From Agromyces bracchium (lineage in GTDB: Bacteria > Actinomycetota > Actinomycetes > Actinomycetales > Microbacteriaceae): a stretch of DNA of 64,000 nt. The position numbers and the translations under genes are program-made. The first letter of the stretch is position 1. The number at the start of each line of letters is the position of its first letter. Positions 48,139 to 57,369 of this stretch are shown here, one piece after another. The notes under the pieces were generated by a model that saw only the letters and a program-made list of their open reading frames with translations, did no database searches and was not told the DNA's origin. Where the stretch lies: the NCBI RefSeq assembly GCF_009709675.1, contig NZ_WMLB01000023.1:186001-250000 (forward strand), read 5' to 3'.

Positions 48139-48533
48139 ACCGGACGGTGCGCGTCCGGCTCACCGACTCCCCCATCAGCGTCGCGGGCTACTGGTGGGCG
48201 ACCACGGTCGGCTTCGCGTGGGGGTTCCTCTGGAGCCGGGGCCGCATCGAGGTGCGCCACGGCCTCATCGTGTTCAGCGGAATGCCGCGCTGGACGTTCG
48301 GGCGCGGCGGCTCGTGCGTCGGCGGCTGCTACCTGACCGATCGGAACCACTCCGACACCGTCCTCGGCCACGAGGTCGTCCACCGGGAGCAGTGGCGCAC
48401 GTACGGCCTGCTCTTCCCGATCCTGTACTGGATGGCGGGGCGGAACCCGCTGACCAACCGCTTCGAGATCGAGGCCGGCCTCGAAGCGGGCGGGTACCTG
48501 CGGCGTCGGCGCACGCGGTCGCGCGAGGGCTGA
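48135..48533 (+). CDS. Small HExxH protein, possible metallopeptidase-like
   Basis: A 132-aa protein. GHEVVHREQW contains HExxH (H79, E80, H83) and NRFEIEAGLE, about 28 residues on, offers a third acidic ligand, as in gluzincin peptidases. Hydrophobic stretches at about 15-33 and 91-101 suggest membrane contact; SCVGGCYL adds a Cys pair. Similar short proteins in Microbacteriaceae databases carry the name Fe-S oxidoreductase, to my recollection, which the sequence does not support. Starts inside the flavoprotein stop codon, so it is translationally coupled to it. Confidence 0.78.
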   Translation: MNRTVRVRLTDSPISVAGYWWATTVGFAWGFLWSRGRIEVRHGLIVFSGMPRWTFGRGGSCVGGCYLTDRNHSDTVLGHEVVHREQWRTYGLLFPILYWMAGRNPLTNRFEIEAGLEAGGYLRRRRTRSREG

Positions 48534-48553
48534 GGCGGAGACGCCGACGACGA

Positions 48554-48589
48554 CGGAGGGCCGGGCTCCGCTGGGAACCCGGCCCTCCG
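48554..48589. terminator. Terminator between convergent genes
   Basis: A 12-bp perfect stem CGGAGGGCCGGG with its complement and a 12-base loop between the HExxH gene (ends 48533) and the iron-binding protein gene (ends 48605); usable on both strands. Confidence 0.85.
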
Positions 48590-48604
48590 GCCGTCAGCGC
48601 TCGA

Positions 48605-49636
48605 TCACTGCTCGACAACGCCCGCGATGGCCTCGACGAGTGCGGGCAGTCCGCCCTCCCAGTCGAAGCTCAGCGCGGTGGGGGGCGAGACCGACGAGAC
48701 CGTCACGGGGTCGTAGACCTGCGCCACCCTGCCCGCTGCGACCGCGGGGATCGCCTGCAGTTCGGGCTTGACGAGGAAGGCGTCGGCCTCCTCCTTCGTG
48801 CTGTGGTAGCTGACGATCACGTCGGCGTCGAGCTGGTCGAGCTGCTCGTAGCTCAGCTCGTAGAAGAAGCCGCCGTCGCTGGTGTCGAGCTCGGAGACGC
48901 TCGGGGCGACCTCGAGCCCGATCTCGGTCAGCACCTCGATGCGCGAGTCGGCGGCCGTGTAGACGTAGACGAAGCCATCGCCGTCCCACACGCCGGCGAA
49001 GGTCGTGCCCGCGAAGTCGGGGTGCTCGGCGGCCTGCTCGGCGAGGCCGTCGGCGATGTCCTGCAGGACCGCGTCGCCCTCGTCGGCACGGCCGAGCGCC
49101 TCGGCGGTGATCTCGATGGTCTGGTCCCACGGGGTGGTCCAGGGCGCCTCGGGGTAGGCCACGACCGGCGCGATCTCGGAGAGCGTGTCGTACTGCTCCT
49201 CGGTGATGCCGGAGTACGGGGCGAGGATCAGGTCGGGCTCGGCCGCGATGAACTCCTCGTAGGGGATGGTCGCGCCGCCCTCGGGGTCGGGGATGAGCGC
49301 GGGCAGCTCCTCGCCGGCCTCCTCGTACGCCGCCTCGACCCAGGGCAGGTAGTTGCCCTCGCCCACGGTCCAGGCCTGCTCGGCGATGGCGACCGGGTAC
49401 ACGCCGACGGCGATCGCGGCCTCGGTGGAGCCCCAGCCCCAGGTCGCGACGCGCTCGGGCGCCTCCTCGACGACCGTCTCGCCGAGGGCGTGCTCGATCG
49501 TGATCGGGAAGCCCTCCGCGGCCGCGGCGTCGGAGCCGCCCTCGGACGACTCGGCGGCGCCGCCCGAGCAGGCGGACAGGGCGAGCGCGGTGACGGCGGC
49601 GCCGGCCACGGCGATCAGGGAACGTCGAAGACGCAC
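48605..49636 (-). CDS. Iron-siderophore ABC transporter substrate-binding lipoprotein
   Basis: A 343-aa class III (helical-backbone) binding protein. Signal sequence with lipobox LSACSG (Cys23), a Ser/Gly/Ala linker, then the family opening ITIEHALGETVVEEAPERVA and EFIAAEPDLILAPY. It captures ferric siderophore outside the cell for the permeases encoded to the right. GTG 49636 has AGGAG 7 bases upstream. A DtxR-like box lies at 49665-49683, so it has its own iron-regulated promoter although fecE-type gene ends only 73 bases before it. Confidence 0.93.
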   Translation of the reverse strand: MRLRRSLIAVAGAAVTALALSACSGGAAESSEGGSDAAAAEGFPITIEHALGETVVEEAPERVATWGWGSTEAAIAVGVYPVAIAEQAWTVGEGNYLPWVEAAYEEAGEELPALIPDPEGGATIPYEEFIAAEPDLILAPYSGITEEQYDTLSEIAPVVAYPEAPWTTPWDQTIEITAEALGRADEGDAVLQDIADGLAEQAAEHPDFAGTTFAGVWDGDGFVYVYTAADSRIEVLTEIGLEVAPSVSELDTSDGGFFYELSYEQLDQLDADVIVSYHSTKEEADAFLVKPELQAIPAVAAGRVAQVYDPVTVSSVSPPTALSFDWEGGLPALVEAIAGVVEQ

Positions 49637-49664
49637 GGATGCTCCTAGGTTCGGGGGAGATTGA

Positions 49665-49683
49665 TAAGGCAAGGCTAACCTAA
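49665..49683 (-). promoter_or_regulatory. DtxR/IdeR-type iron box
   Basis: Minus-strand TTAGGTTAGCCTTGCCTTA matches the DtxR consensus TTAGGTTAGSCTAACCTAA at 16 of 19 positions, 29 bases before the binding-protein start. Confidence 0.8.
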
Positions 49684-49708
49684 GTTCGCATGCACCGCAC
49701 ACCACGCG

Positions 49709-50545
49709 TCACGCGCGGTCATCGACCGAGTGGAACCGTCCGATCGGCACCACCAACGGGGTCCCCGACACCGGGTCGGCGATCACGTGCGACTCCAGGC
49801 CGAACGCCTCGCGCACGGTTCCGGCGGTCAGCACGGCGTTCGGCTCCCCCTCGGCCACGATGCGCCCCGCCGACATCACCACCAGGTGATCGGCGTAGCG
49901 CGCGGCGAGGTTCAGCTCGTGCAGCACCATGACGACGGTGGTTCCGCGCTCGCGATTGAGGGCGGTCAGGAGGTCGAGCAGCTCCAGCTGGTGCGCGACG
50001 TCGAGGAAGGTGGTCGGCTCGTCGAGCAGCACGAGGTCGGTCTGCTGGGCGAGCACCATCGCGATCCACACGCGCTGTCGCTGCCCGCCGGAGAGCTCCT
50101 CGATCGGTCGCTCGGCGAGGTCGGGGATGCCGGTGGCGACGAGCGCCTCAGCGACCACCGCGTCGTCGTCGCTCGAGTGCCGGCCGAACCAGCCCTGGTG
50201 CGGGAACCTGCCGCGCGCGACGAGGTCGGCGACCCGCACGCCGTCGGGGGCGATCGAGGACTGGGGCAGGACGCCGACGCGACGCGCGAGGTCGCGACGC
50301 GGCATCCGCCCCACGTCACGGCCGTCGAGCACGACGCGGCCGGCCTCGAGGGGATGCAGCCGGGCGAGTCCCCGGAGCAGCGTCGACTTGCCGCAGGCGT
50401 TCGGGCCGACGATCGCCGTGATGCGGCCGGACGGGATCGCGAGGTCGAGCGAATCGATGACCCGCCGGCCGTCGTAGCCGAGGCTGACGCCCTGGGCGAC
50501 GAGCCCCTCGGCCGACGCGGGCGCGGGAACGGGAAGGGCGCTCAT
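49709..50545 (-). CDS. Iron-siderophore ABC transporter ATP-binding protein
   Basis: A 278-aa FepC/FecE-type ATPase. Walker A GPNACGKSTLL, signature LSGGQRQRVWIAM, Walker B LVLLDEPTTFLD and switch His in VMVLHELN. It powers ferric-siderophore import. ATG 50545 overlaps the permease stop (ATGA). Confidence 0.95.
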   Translation of the reverse strand: MSALPVPAPASAEGLVAQGVSLGYDGRRVIDSLDLAIPSGRITAIVGPNACGKSTLLRGLARLHPLEAGRVVLDGRDVGRMPRRDLARRVGVLPQSSIAPDGVRVADLVARGRFPHQGWFGRHSSDDDAVVAEALVATGIPDLAERPIEELSGGQRQRVWIAMVLAQQTDLVLLDEPTTFLDVAHQLELLDLLTALNRERGTTVVMVLHELNLAARYADHLVVMSAGRIVAEGEPNAVLTAGTVREAFGLESHVIADPVSGTPLVVPIGRFHSVDDRA

Positions 50546-51663
50546 GCGCGGGTCCTCTCGGTACGGGCCAGCAGCCACAACAGGTACGGTGCGCCGATCA
50601 CGCCGGTCACGATGCCGAGCGGTGCGGTGAAGCCGGGGATCGCGAACTGGCCGGCGACGTCTGCGCCGAGCGTGAGCACGCCGCCCACGACCGCGGCCGA
50701 GGCGATCGCCGCTCCCCCGCGACCCGCGAGCCGGCGCGCGACGGCGGGCGCGATCAGGGCGACGAAGGCGACCGGCCCGGCGACCGAGGTCGCGAGCGCG
50801 ACGAGCGCGACGGCGACGACGAGGAGCGCGACGCGAGCGGCATCCGCCCGGACCCCGAGAGCGCGGGCATGATCGTCGCCCAGCGCCAGCGGCCGGAGCG
50901 CCTTCGACAGGACCACCAGCGCGGCCCCGCACACCGCGGTGCCGACGGCGAGGAGCCAGAGCTCGTCGCCGCGGACGTCGGCCACGCTGCCCACCGTCCA
51001 GTGCAGCGCCGTCTGCGCCTCGCGCACCTCGGCACGTGCGAGCAGCCACGCGACGCTCGACCCGCAGAGGTAGGCCATGCCGACGCCGACGAGCACGAAC
51101 CGCACGCCGTGCAGTCCCCGGCGCCAGGCGGCGAGCCAGATCACGATCGCGACGACGAGTCCGCCGCCGAAGGCGGAACCCGCGACGATCGCGCCGCCGG
51201 CCCCGAGTCCGAGGATCGCCCAGACCGCGCCGAGGCTCGCCCCGGCGGAGATGCCCAGGATGTCGGGACTCGCCAACGGGTTGCGCAGCGTCGCCTGGAA
51301 GACCGCACCGGCGAGCGCGAAGGCCACGCCCACGACGAGCGCGGCGAGGATGCGCGGGAGCCGCAGCTCGAAGACGACGAAGCGGTCGATGCGGTCCCCG
51401 CCGCCGAGGAGCACCGCGAGCACGCGATCGGGCGTCACGCCGGCTGCGCCGAACGACAACGCCGCGAGCGCGACGGCCGCGGCGACGGCCGCGCCGACCA
51501 CCACGACGAGCACTCGGCGCCGGCGGTCCTCGCCGCGGGCGGCGGCGACGGCGGCGGCGACCCCGGCGGCGTCGGCTGAGGGACCGGCGACGGCGACCCC
51601 GGCCGAGCGCACGGCGCGCGTGCCCGGCTCCGCGGAGGCCCGACCGGCTCGGAGCGCGGCCAT
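50542..51663 (-). CDS. Iron-siderophore ABC transporter permease 2
   Basis: A 373-aa FecCD-family permease with about ten membrane helices. The family blocks ELRLPRILAALVVG, QATLRNPLASPDILGISAGA and the cytoplasmic loop ALGVRADAARVAL are clear. The N-terminal 45 residues are Ala/Arg-rich and extra. ATG 51663 shares one base with the stop of the preceding permease (TGATG). Confidence 0.94.
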   Translation of the reverse strand: MAALRAGRASAEPGTRAVRSAGVAVAGPSADAAGVAAAVAAARGEDRRRRVLVVVVGAAVAAAVALAALSFGAAGVTPDRVLAVLLGGGDRIDRFVVFELRLPRILAALVVGVAFALAGAVFQATLRNPLASPDILGISAGASLGAVWAILGLGAGGAIVAGSAFGGGLVVAIVIWLAAWRRGLHGVRFVLVGVGMAYLCGSSVAWLLARAEVREAQTALHWTVGSVADVRGDELWLLAVGTAVCGAALVVLSKALRPLALGDDHARALGVRADAARVALLVVAVALVALATSVAGPVAFVALIAPAVARRLAGRGGAAIASAAVVGGVLTLGADVAGQFAIPGFTAPLGIVTGVIGAPYLLWLLARTERTRA

Positions 51664-52742
51664 CAGAGCCCGGCCACCCGTCGGCTCCGCGCGATCGCGA
51701 TGAGCATCGGCGCGCCGAGGAACGCGGCCACGACCCCGGCCTCGAGCTCCGAGTTCGGCACGACGAGGCGCCCGATCACGTCGGCGGAGAGCAGCATGAT
51801 CGGCCCGAGGAGCACCGCGAGCGCGGTGATCCACCGGTAGTCGCTGCCGACGAGTCGGCGCGCGGCATGCGGTACGACGAGCCCGACGAGCGCGATCGGG
51901 CCGGCGAGCGCGACCGCGGTGCCGCAGAGGAGGACCAGCGCGATGCCGGCGGCGCCGCGCGTGACGCCGACGCGCTGCCCCAGGGCGGCGGCGACGTCGT
52001 CGCCGAGCGCGAGCAGGTTGAACCGGTGGGCGAGCACCGCGGCGAGCACGACGCCGACCGCCAGGAAGGGCCACAGCGCGGCGACGGTCGACAGGTCGCG
52101 TCCGGTGAGGGAGCCGACCGCCCAGAAGCGGTACTGGTTGAACGCCTCGGTGTCGCGCAGCAGCACGAGCGCGATGAGCGGCGTGAGCAGCGCCGTCAGC
52201 GCCGCCCCGACGAGCGCGAGCCGGACCGGTCGCGCGCCGCCGATCGCGAAGACGGTCGCGGCCGCGACCGTCGCGCCCGCGAACGCGAACCAGATGAAGC
52301 CGAGCGGCGCGGTCACGCCGAGCAGCGAGATGCAGAGCACGACGGCGAGCGACGCACCCGCGTTGATCCCGAGGAGCCCGGGATCGGCGATCGGGTTGCG
52401 CGTCACGCCCTGGATGAGCGTGCCGGCGAGCCCGAGCGCGAGGCCGGCCGCGAGGCCGATCACGGTGCGCGGGATCCGCAGTTGCACCACGACGGCCTGG
52501 TCGGGGTCGGCGAGGTCGGGAGCGACCAGCGCCTGCCAGACCTCGCCCGGGTCGATCGTCCGGACGCCGAGCGCGAGGCTCGCGGCGACCACCACGAGGA
52601 GTGCGACGGCGCTCCCGACGAGCACCGCGACGGGGCGCGCGGAGTGCGACCGCCCGCTCGCCGCGGTGCGGTCGACGGCGGCGGGTCGCGCGGGCGGCGC
52701 GACCGGGGTCGCGTCCGTCGCCGGGATCGGGGTCGCGTTCAC
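51663..52742 (-). CDS. Iron-siderophore ABC transporter permease 1
   Basis: A 359-aa FecCD-family permease, partner of the one above. RIPRTVIGLAAGLALGLAG, QGVTRNPIADPGLLGINAGA and LGDDVAAALGQRVG are conserved family segments. The start is GTG 52742, overlapping the siderophore-interacting protein stop (GTGA); the first 40 residues are a Pro/Ala-rich extension. Confidence 0.94.
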   Translation of the reverse strand: MNATPIPATDATPVAPPARPAAVDRTAASGRSHSARPVAVLVGSAVALLVVVAASLALGVRTIDPGEVWQALVAPDLADPDQAVVVQLRIPRTVIGLAAGLALGLAGTLIQGVTRNPIADPGLLGINAGASLAVVLCISLLGVTAPLGFIWFAFAGATVAAATVFAIGGARPVRLALVGAALTALLTPLIALVLLRDTEAFNQYRFWAVGSLTGRDLSTVAALWPFLAVGVVLAAVLAHRFNLLALGDDVAAALGQRVGVTRGAAGIALVLLCGTAVALAGPIALVGLVVPHAARRLVGSDYRWITALAVLLGPIMLLSADVIGRLVVPNSELEAGVVAAFLGAPMLIAIARSRRVAGL

Positions 52743-53731
52743 GCCAGTTCGGCGCGGCCCCGCCGCCAGTACCCCATGAACGCGACCTGGCGCCGGTCGA
52801 GACCGGCCTCGCGCACGAGGAAGCGGCGGAGCGCGGTGATGACGGATGCCTCGCCCGCGAGCCAGGCATAGCAGTCGCCGTCGAGGCTCGTGCCCTCGGG
52901 CACGTCCCACAGGATGCCGTCGGCGTCGGCGGCGGCCTCGAGCTCGGCGAGCGTCCGGCGCGCGGACTCGGCGGCCGCCGAGGCCGGGTCGGCGCAGTCG
53001 CGGAGCCAGCAGGTGCGCGCGACCCAGTCGCGGACCGCGGGGACGAGTCGTTCGCCGTGCGCCTGCGCGCCGGTGCGCGGCAGCCAGCGCACCTCGACAC
53101 CGGCCGGTGCGGCGACCTCGAGCACGTCGTCGGCGCTCGGGACCTCGATGATCGCGGCACCCTCGGCGTCGGCGGGGAGCGACTCGAGGATCGCGCAGAT
53201 CGCAGGTGCAGCGGTCTCGTCGCCCGCGAGCAGGACGGTGTCGACCGCGCCCGGGCGCCAGTCGATGCCGATCGTACGGCCATCGCTCAGCTCGTCGGGG
53301 CCGACGAGCACGATCTCGTCGCCTGGCTCGGCGCGAGTGGCCCACGCCGAGCCGGGGCCGGTGTCGCCGTGCGCCACGAAGTCGACGTCGACCTCGCAAA
53401 GCTCGGGGCGCACGCCCCGGATCGTATAGGTGCGGAACGGATTGCGCTGCTCGGCGGGAAGCTCCCGCCACGCGGCGTACCAGTCCTCGCCCTCGGGGAA
53501 GTGCTCGAATCCGGAGCCGTCGAGCGGCAGGACGACCTTCACCCGCTGATCGAGGCCGGCCGTGCCGAACTCGGCGAGTTCCTCACCCGCGAAGGTGACG
53601 CGCGTGAAGTGCTCCGACAGGCGCCGGACCCGCGCGACGCTCGCGCGGAAGCCGCGGTAGGCCGGACGCGGTCGCGCGGGTGCGGGTGCGGTCGCGGTCG
53701 CGGCTTCGGCTTCGGCGAGTGAGGTAAGCAT
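52739..53731 (-). CDS. Siderophore-interacting protein (ferric-siderophore reductase)
   Basis: A 330-aa SIP-family flavoprotein that reduces imported ferric siderophore with NAD(P)H to release iron. The FAD motif RTYTIRGV and SIP C-terminal WLAGEASVITALRRFLV with GYWRRGRAE are diagnostic. ATG 53731 is the only possible start, since a stop lies two codons upstream in frame. A DtxR-like box covers this ATG. First gene of the SIP-permease-permease-ATPase operon. Confidence 0.94.
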   Translation of the reverse strand: MLTSLAEAEAATATAPAPARPRPAYRGFRASVARVRRLSEHFTRVTFAGEELAEFGTAGLDQRVKVVLPLDGSGFEHFPEGEDWYAAWRELPAEQRNPFRTYTIRGVRPELCEVDVDFVAHGDTGPGSAWATRAEPGDEIVLVGPDELSDGRTIGIDWRPGAVDTVLLAGDETAAPAICAILESLPADAEGAAIIEVPSADDVLEVAAPAGVEVRWLPRTGAQAHGERLVPAVRDWVARTCWLRDCADPASAAAESARRTLAELEAAADADGILWDVPEGTSLDGDCYAWLAGEASVITALRRFLVREAGLDRRQVAFMGYWRRGRAELA

Positions 53732-53738
53732 TACCTAA
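53720..53738 (-). promoter_or_regulatory. DtxR/IdeR-type iron box overlapping a start codon
   Basis: Minus-strand TTAGGTAATGCTTACCTCA matches the DtxR consensus at about 15 of 19 positions and contains the SIP start codon. A bound repressor would block transcription at or just past the start. Confidence 0.7.
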
Positions 53739-53811
53739 GTCTTGCACACGGGCGCGGGCGGATGACACCCGGCGACGCGTCACGCCCCGACCGGCGCGGA
53801 CGCGGCATCCG

Positions 53812-55251
53812 TCACCACACGGGCGGGCGGCGCCGACCGCGCCGCGCGGCCCGTTCGAGCTGCGCCGCGAGCGCGAAGAGCGTCGCCTCGCCGCCGGGGC
53901 GACCGATGAGCTGGACGCCCATGGGCAGTCCGGCCTCGGTGTCGTGCACCGGCAGCGTCAGCGCGGGCAGCCCCGCGACGTTGACGAACGAGGTGTACGG
54001 CGTGAACCGCACCTGCTGCGCGAAGTTCTCCTCCGCGTCGTCGGCGTCGTACCAGCCGACGGGCCGCGGGGTCATCGCGAGCGCGGGGGGCAGCACCGCG
54101 TCGAACGCGGCGAAGCGGGCGATGGTCCGGCGCTCGAACCCCGTGAGCCAGCCCAGCGCCTCGGCGAGCTCGCCCGCGGTCCGCTCCCGGCCGCGTTCGA
54201 CGAGCCAGCGCGTCAGCGGCTCGAGCGAGTCCTCCGTACCGGGCGGAACCGCGATGCCGGCCGCGCCGGCCTGCCAGATCGTGCGGAACGCCGCCGGATA
54301 CCCGGGCTCGGACGACGGCGGCAGTTCCTCGACCCCGTGGCCCATCCGGTCGAGGAGGGCGATCGCGCGCTCGAGCGCGGCGCGCGGCTCGTCGTCGACG
54401 CGGATCTCGGCGAACTCGTCCCACGGCGTGTCGAGCATCACCCCCACCTGGAACCGCCCCTCGCCGCGGACGGCCGCCCCGAGGTAGGGTCCGTCCTCGC
54501 CCGGGGCGCGCAGCGCGAACGGATGGCTCGCCGGGTACCCCCGCGGCGCGATGAGACCGTCGAGCAGCAGCGCCGCGTCGGCGACCGTGCGCGCCAGCGG
54601 GCCGACGACGCCGAGGCCGGCCAGGCGATCGATGCCGGAACCCGACGGAACTCGCCCGCGCGACGGCTTCACGCCGACGAGCCCGCACGAGGCTGCCGGG
54701 ATGCGCACCGATCCCCCGCCGTCGCTGCCGGGCGCGAATGGCAGCAGGCCCGCGGCGACCGCGGCCGCCGCACCGCCGCTCGAGCCCCCCGCCCCGAGCG
54801 AGAGGTCCCACGGATTGCGCGCGGCACGGCCCGCGAGCGGCTCCGTGTACGACGGCAGGCCGAACTCGGGCGTCGCGGTCTTGCCGAGGCTCACGGCGCC
54901 GGCGGCGTCGACGTCCCGGACGAGGTCGTCCGACGCGTCGGGCACGTCGCCCGCGAACGCGCGGGACCCGAAGGCCGTCACCACGCCCGCGCGGGGGTGC
55001 AGGTCCTTGTCGGCGAGCGGCATGCCCCAGAGCGGCGCGGCGTGCGCGAGATCGCGCTGCACGAGCCCGGCCCGCTCGCGAGCCGCATCCGGCGTCACCA
55101 GCGCGAAGGCCCCGACCTCGTGGTCGAGCCGCTCGATCCGGCCGAGGTAGTGCTCGGTCGCCTCGAGCGGCGTCACCTCACCGCGTTGCAGGAGCTGGTG
55201 CAGCTCCAGTGCGGTGTACTCGTGCAGGTCCTCGTGCAGGTCGGCCACCAC
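53812..55251 (-). CDS. Amidase signature family hydrolase
   Basis: A 479-aa Ser-cisSer-Lys amidase. The Lys lies in PLADKDLH, the cis-Ser in LGAGGSSGGAAAAVAAG and the nucleophile Ser in GSDGGGSVRIPAASCGL. It is not accompanied by gatB/gatC, so it is a stand-alone amidase rather than the tRNA transamidase subunit; substrate unknown. Two adjacent GTG codons (55251, 55248) can start it. Confidence 0.92.
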   Translation of the reverse strand: MVADLHEDLHEYTALELHQLLQRGEVTPLEATEHYLGRIERLDHEVGAFALVTPDAARERAGLVQRDLAHAAPLWGMPLADKDLHPRAGVVTAFGSRAFAGDVPDASDDLVRDVDAAGAVSLGKTATPEFGLPSYTEPLAGRAARNPWDLSLGAGGSSGGAAAAVAAGLLPFAPGSDGGGSVRIPAASCGLVGVKPSRGRVPSGSGIDRLAGLGVVGPLARTVADAALLLDGLIAPRGYPASHPFALRAPGEDGPYLGAAVRGEGRFQVGVMLDTPWDEFAEIRVDDEPRAALERAIALLDRMGHGVEELPPSSEPGYPAAFRTIWQAGAAGIAVPPGTEDSLEPLTRWLVERGRERTAGELAEALGWLTGFERRTIARFAAFDAVLPPALAMTPRPVGWYDADDAEENFAQQVRFTPYTSFVNVAGLPALTLPVHDTEAGLPMGVQLIGRPGGEATLFALAAQLERAARRGRRRPPVW

Positions 55252-55323
55252 CCGAGCCTACGCACCGCGAGCCCGGCGCAGCACGGGTCGAGCGCCTCGC
55301 GCGGCGCCGGCCCGCGGCATCCG

Positions 55324-55902
55324 CTACTTCAGGGTCTTCTGCAGCAGCACCGTGCCGAGCCAGCGGTCGAACTTGAAGCCGACCCGGCCCATGCGCCCGA
55401 TCTCGTGGAAGCCGAACCGCTCGTGGAGCCGGATCGACGCGTCGGCGCCCTGGTCGGCGATGACGGCGATCATCTCCTTCAGCCCGGCCGCCTTCGACGC
55501 GTCGATGAGGGCGGCGAGCAGCGCCCGCCCGAGGCCCTTGCCGGATGCCGCGGGGCCGAGGTAGATCGAGTTCTCGACGGTGTACCGGTACGCGCGCTTC
55601 TGCTTCCACGGCGACACCAGCGCGTAGCCGAGCAGCTGCCCGGTGGGCGACTCGGCGACCAGGAAGGGCATGCCGAGCCGGCTCAGGTAGGAGTACTTCT
55701 GCTTCCACTCCCGCAGCGACATCGCGTCCTCGTCGAACGTGACGGTCGAGTTCGCGACGTAGTAGTTGTAGATCTCGCGCACCGCGGGCAGGTCGGCCGG
55801 TCGCGCGGGACGGATCTCGAAGGAGAACGGGGCCTCGGGCTCCTCGGGCTTGCGCAGGTGCCGCGGCAGGGCCCGGCGCGCCTGGTATTCCTCCTCGAGC
55901 AT
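55324..55902 (-). CDS. GNAT acetyltransferase, phosphinothricin-acetyltransferase-like
   Basis: A 192-aa acetyltransferase. IRPARPADLPAVREIYNYYV opens the domain, GPAASGKGLGRALL binds acetyl-CoA, and RLHERFGFHEIGRMGRVGFK with the final FDRWLGTVLLQKTL matches the Pat/Bar-like group that acetylates amino-acid analogues. About 28 extra N-terminal residues precede the domain. Alone between the amidase and ung. Confidence 0.87.
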   Translation of the reverse strand: MLEEEYQARRALPRHLRKPEEPEAPFSFEIRPARPADLPAVREIYNYYVANSTVTFDEDAMSLREWKQKYSYLSRLGMPFLVAESPTGQLLGYALVSPWKQKRAYRYTVENSIYLGPAASGKGLGRALLAALIDASKAAGLKEMIAVIADQGADASIRLHERFGFHEIGRMGRVGFKFDRWLGTVLLQKTLK

Positions 55903-55951
55903 CCCGCCATGCTACGCGCGCGACGTTGCGAACGGATGACGCGGGGGCGCG

Positions 55952-56644
55952 TCAGGCCGGGATCGCCCAGTCGACGGGCTCGCCGCCCTGCGCGACCAGC
56001 AGCTCGTTCGCCCGGCTGAACGGCCGCGAACCGAAGAACCCGCGGCTCGCCGACAGCGGACTGGGGTGGGCCGACTCGATGCGGGGCACGTCGCCGAGTC
56101 GCGGCGCGAGGGACTGCGCATCGCGACCCCAGAGGATCGCCACGAGCGGCCCGCCGCGTGCGACGAGCGTGCCGATGGCGTGGTCGGTCACGCGCTCCCA
56201 GCCCATGCCGCGGTGCGAGGCCGGTTCCCCCGGCCGGACCGTGAGGACCCGGTTCAGCAGCATGACGCCGTGCGTGCTCCACGCGCCGAGGTCGCCGTGC
56301 GCGGCCGGCGGGATGCCGAGGTCGTCGGAGAGCTCGCGGTAGATGTTCGCGAGGCTCCGCGGCAGGGGCCGGACGTGCCGCTCGACGGCGAACGACAGGC
56401 CGATCGGGTGCCCCGGGGTGGGATACGGATCCTGGCCGACGATGAGGACGCGCACGTCGGGCACCGGCTGGCGGAACGCGCGGAGCACCGCGTCGCCCGC
56501 CGGGAGGTAGCCGCGCCCCGCGGCCGCCTCGGCGCGAAGGAGTTCCCCGAGGTGCGCGATGTCGCCCGCGACCGGGGCGAGCGCCTCTGCCCAGGTCGCG
56601 TCGATGAGGCCCGCGTCGGCGAGCTCGGGAAGCGTGCGGCCCAT
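55952..56644 (-). CDS. ung: Uracil-DNA glycosylase
   Basis: A 230-aa family 1 UDG removing uracil from DNA. The water-activating loop [14 protein letters not shown] (D72) and the leucine loop [11 protein letters not shown] are intact, as is [16 protein letters not shown] 56644 shares one base with the stop of the upstream S51 peptidase gene. Confidence 0.96.
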   Translation of the reverse strand: MGRTLPELADAGLIDATWAEALAPVAGDIAHLGELLRAEAAAGRGYLPAGDAVLRAFRQPVPDVRVLIVGQDPYPTPGHPIGLSFAVERHVRPLPRSLANIYRELSDDLGIPPAAHGDLGAWSTHGVMLLNRVLTVRPGEPASHRGMGWERVTDHAIGTLVARGGPLVAILWGRDAQSLAPRLGDVPRIESAHPSPLSASRGFFGSRPFSRANELLVAQGGEPVDWAIPA

Positions 56645-57369
56645 CAGACCCCGATCGTGGAGACGAGAACGCCCTGGTCTGCCGGCAGGACGCGCCAGAC
56701 GCTGCCCGCACCCTCCACTCGGAGGCCGCCGTCGCCCACGATCAGCGCCGTGCGCTCGTCGATGCCGAGGCCTCCGGCGACGAGCCCGGATTCGACCGCG
56801 GCGACCAGCCGCGAGAGCATGCCGCGCTGTGCGACGTGCACCTCGATCGCCACGTCGACCAGCCCCAGGCCGGCCTCGATCTCCAGCTCTGCGCCCGGTT
56901 CCTCCGGATCCTCGGGCGCGACCGGCACTCCGCCGATGCGCGATCCGCTCCCGAACGAACCCTCCGACGCGATCATCGCGCCCGCCGAGACGCCGAGGTA
57001 CGGCACGCCGTCGGCGACCAGTCGGCGCAGCTCGCCGAACACGGGCTCGAGTCCGGCTCGGACGTCTTCGACGACGCCCCCGCCCACGGCGACGCCGTCG
57101 ACCCCGGCGATCGCCGCGAGCCCGATCGGCTCGCCTGGTCGCCACACCGTCGGCTGCGGCTCGATCTCCGTGCCGCCTCCGGCGACGGCGAGGAGTTCCG
57201 CCAGTGCCGCGGCCTTCTCCCCCGCCTCGGGATGCAGCGAGATCACGGCGATGCGCGGTCGTCCGCGGCCCGCTGCCGCCGCCCGCCGGGCGGCCTCCGC
57301 GACGAACGGCGCGTACAGCGCGGCATCCGAGCGCTCGGTGGCGCCGCCCCCGACGAGGTGGATGCTCAT
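56644..57369 (-). CDS. S51-family serine peptidase (cyanophycinase/dipeptidase E-like)
   Basis: A 241-aa Type-1 glutamine-amidotransferase-fold peptidase. The nucleophile elbow [10 protein letters not shown] holds Ser128, the usual S51 motif. Early text [11 protein letters not shown] and [12 protein letters not shown] fit cyanophycinase-like members, but substrate is undetermined. ATG 57369 overlaps the phosphoribosyltransferase stop. Confidence 0.86.
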   Translation of the reverse strand: MSIHLVGGGATERSDAALYAPFVAEAARRAAAAGRGRPRIAVISLHPEAGEKAAALAELLAVAGGGTEIEPQPTVWRPGEPIGLAAIAGVDGVAVGGGVVEDVRAGLEPVFGELRRLVADGVPYLGVSAGAMIASEGSFGSGSRIGGVPVAPEDPEEPGAELEIEAGLGLVDVAIEVHVAQRGMLSRLVAAVESGLVAGGLGIDERTALIVGDGGLRVEGAGSVWRVLPADQGVLVSTIGV

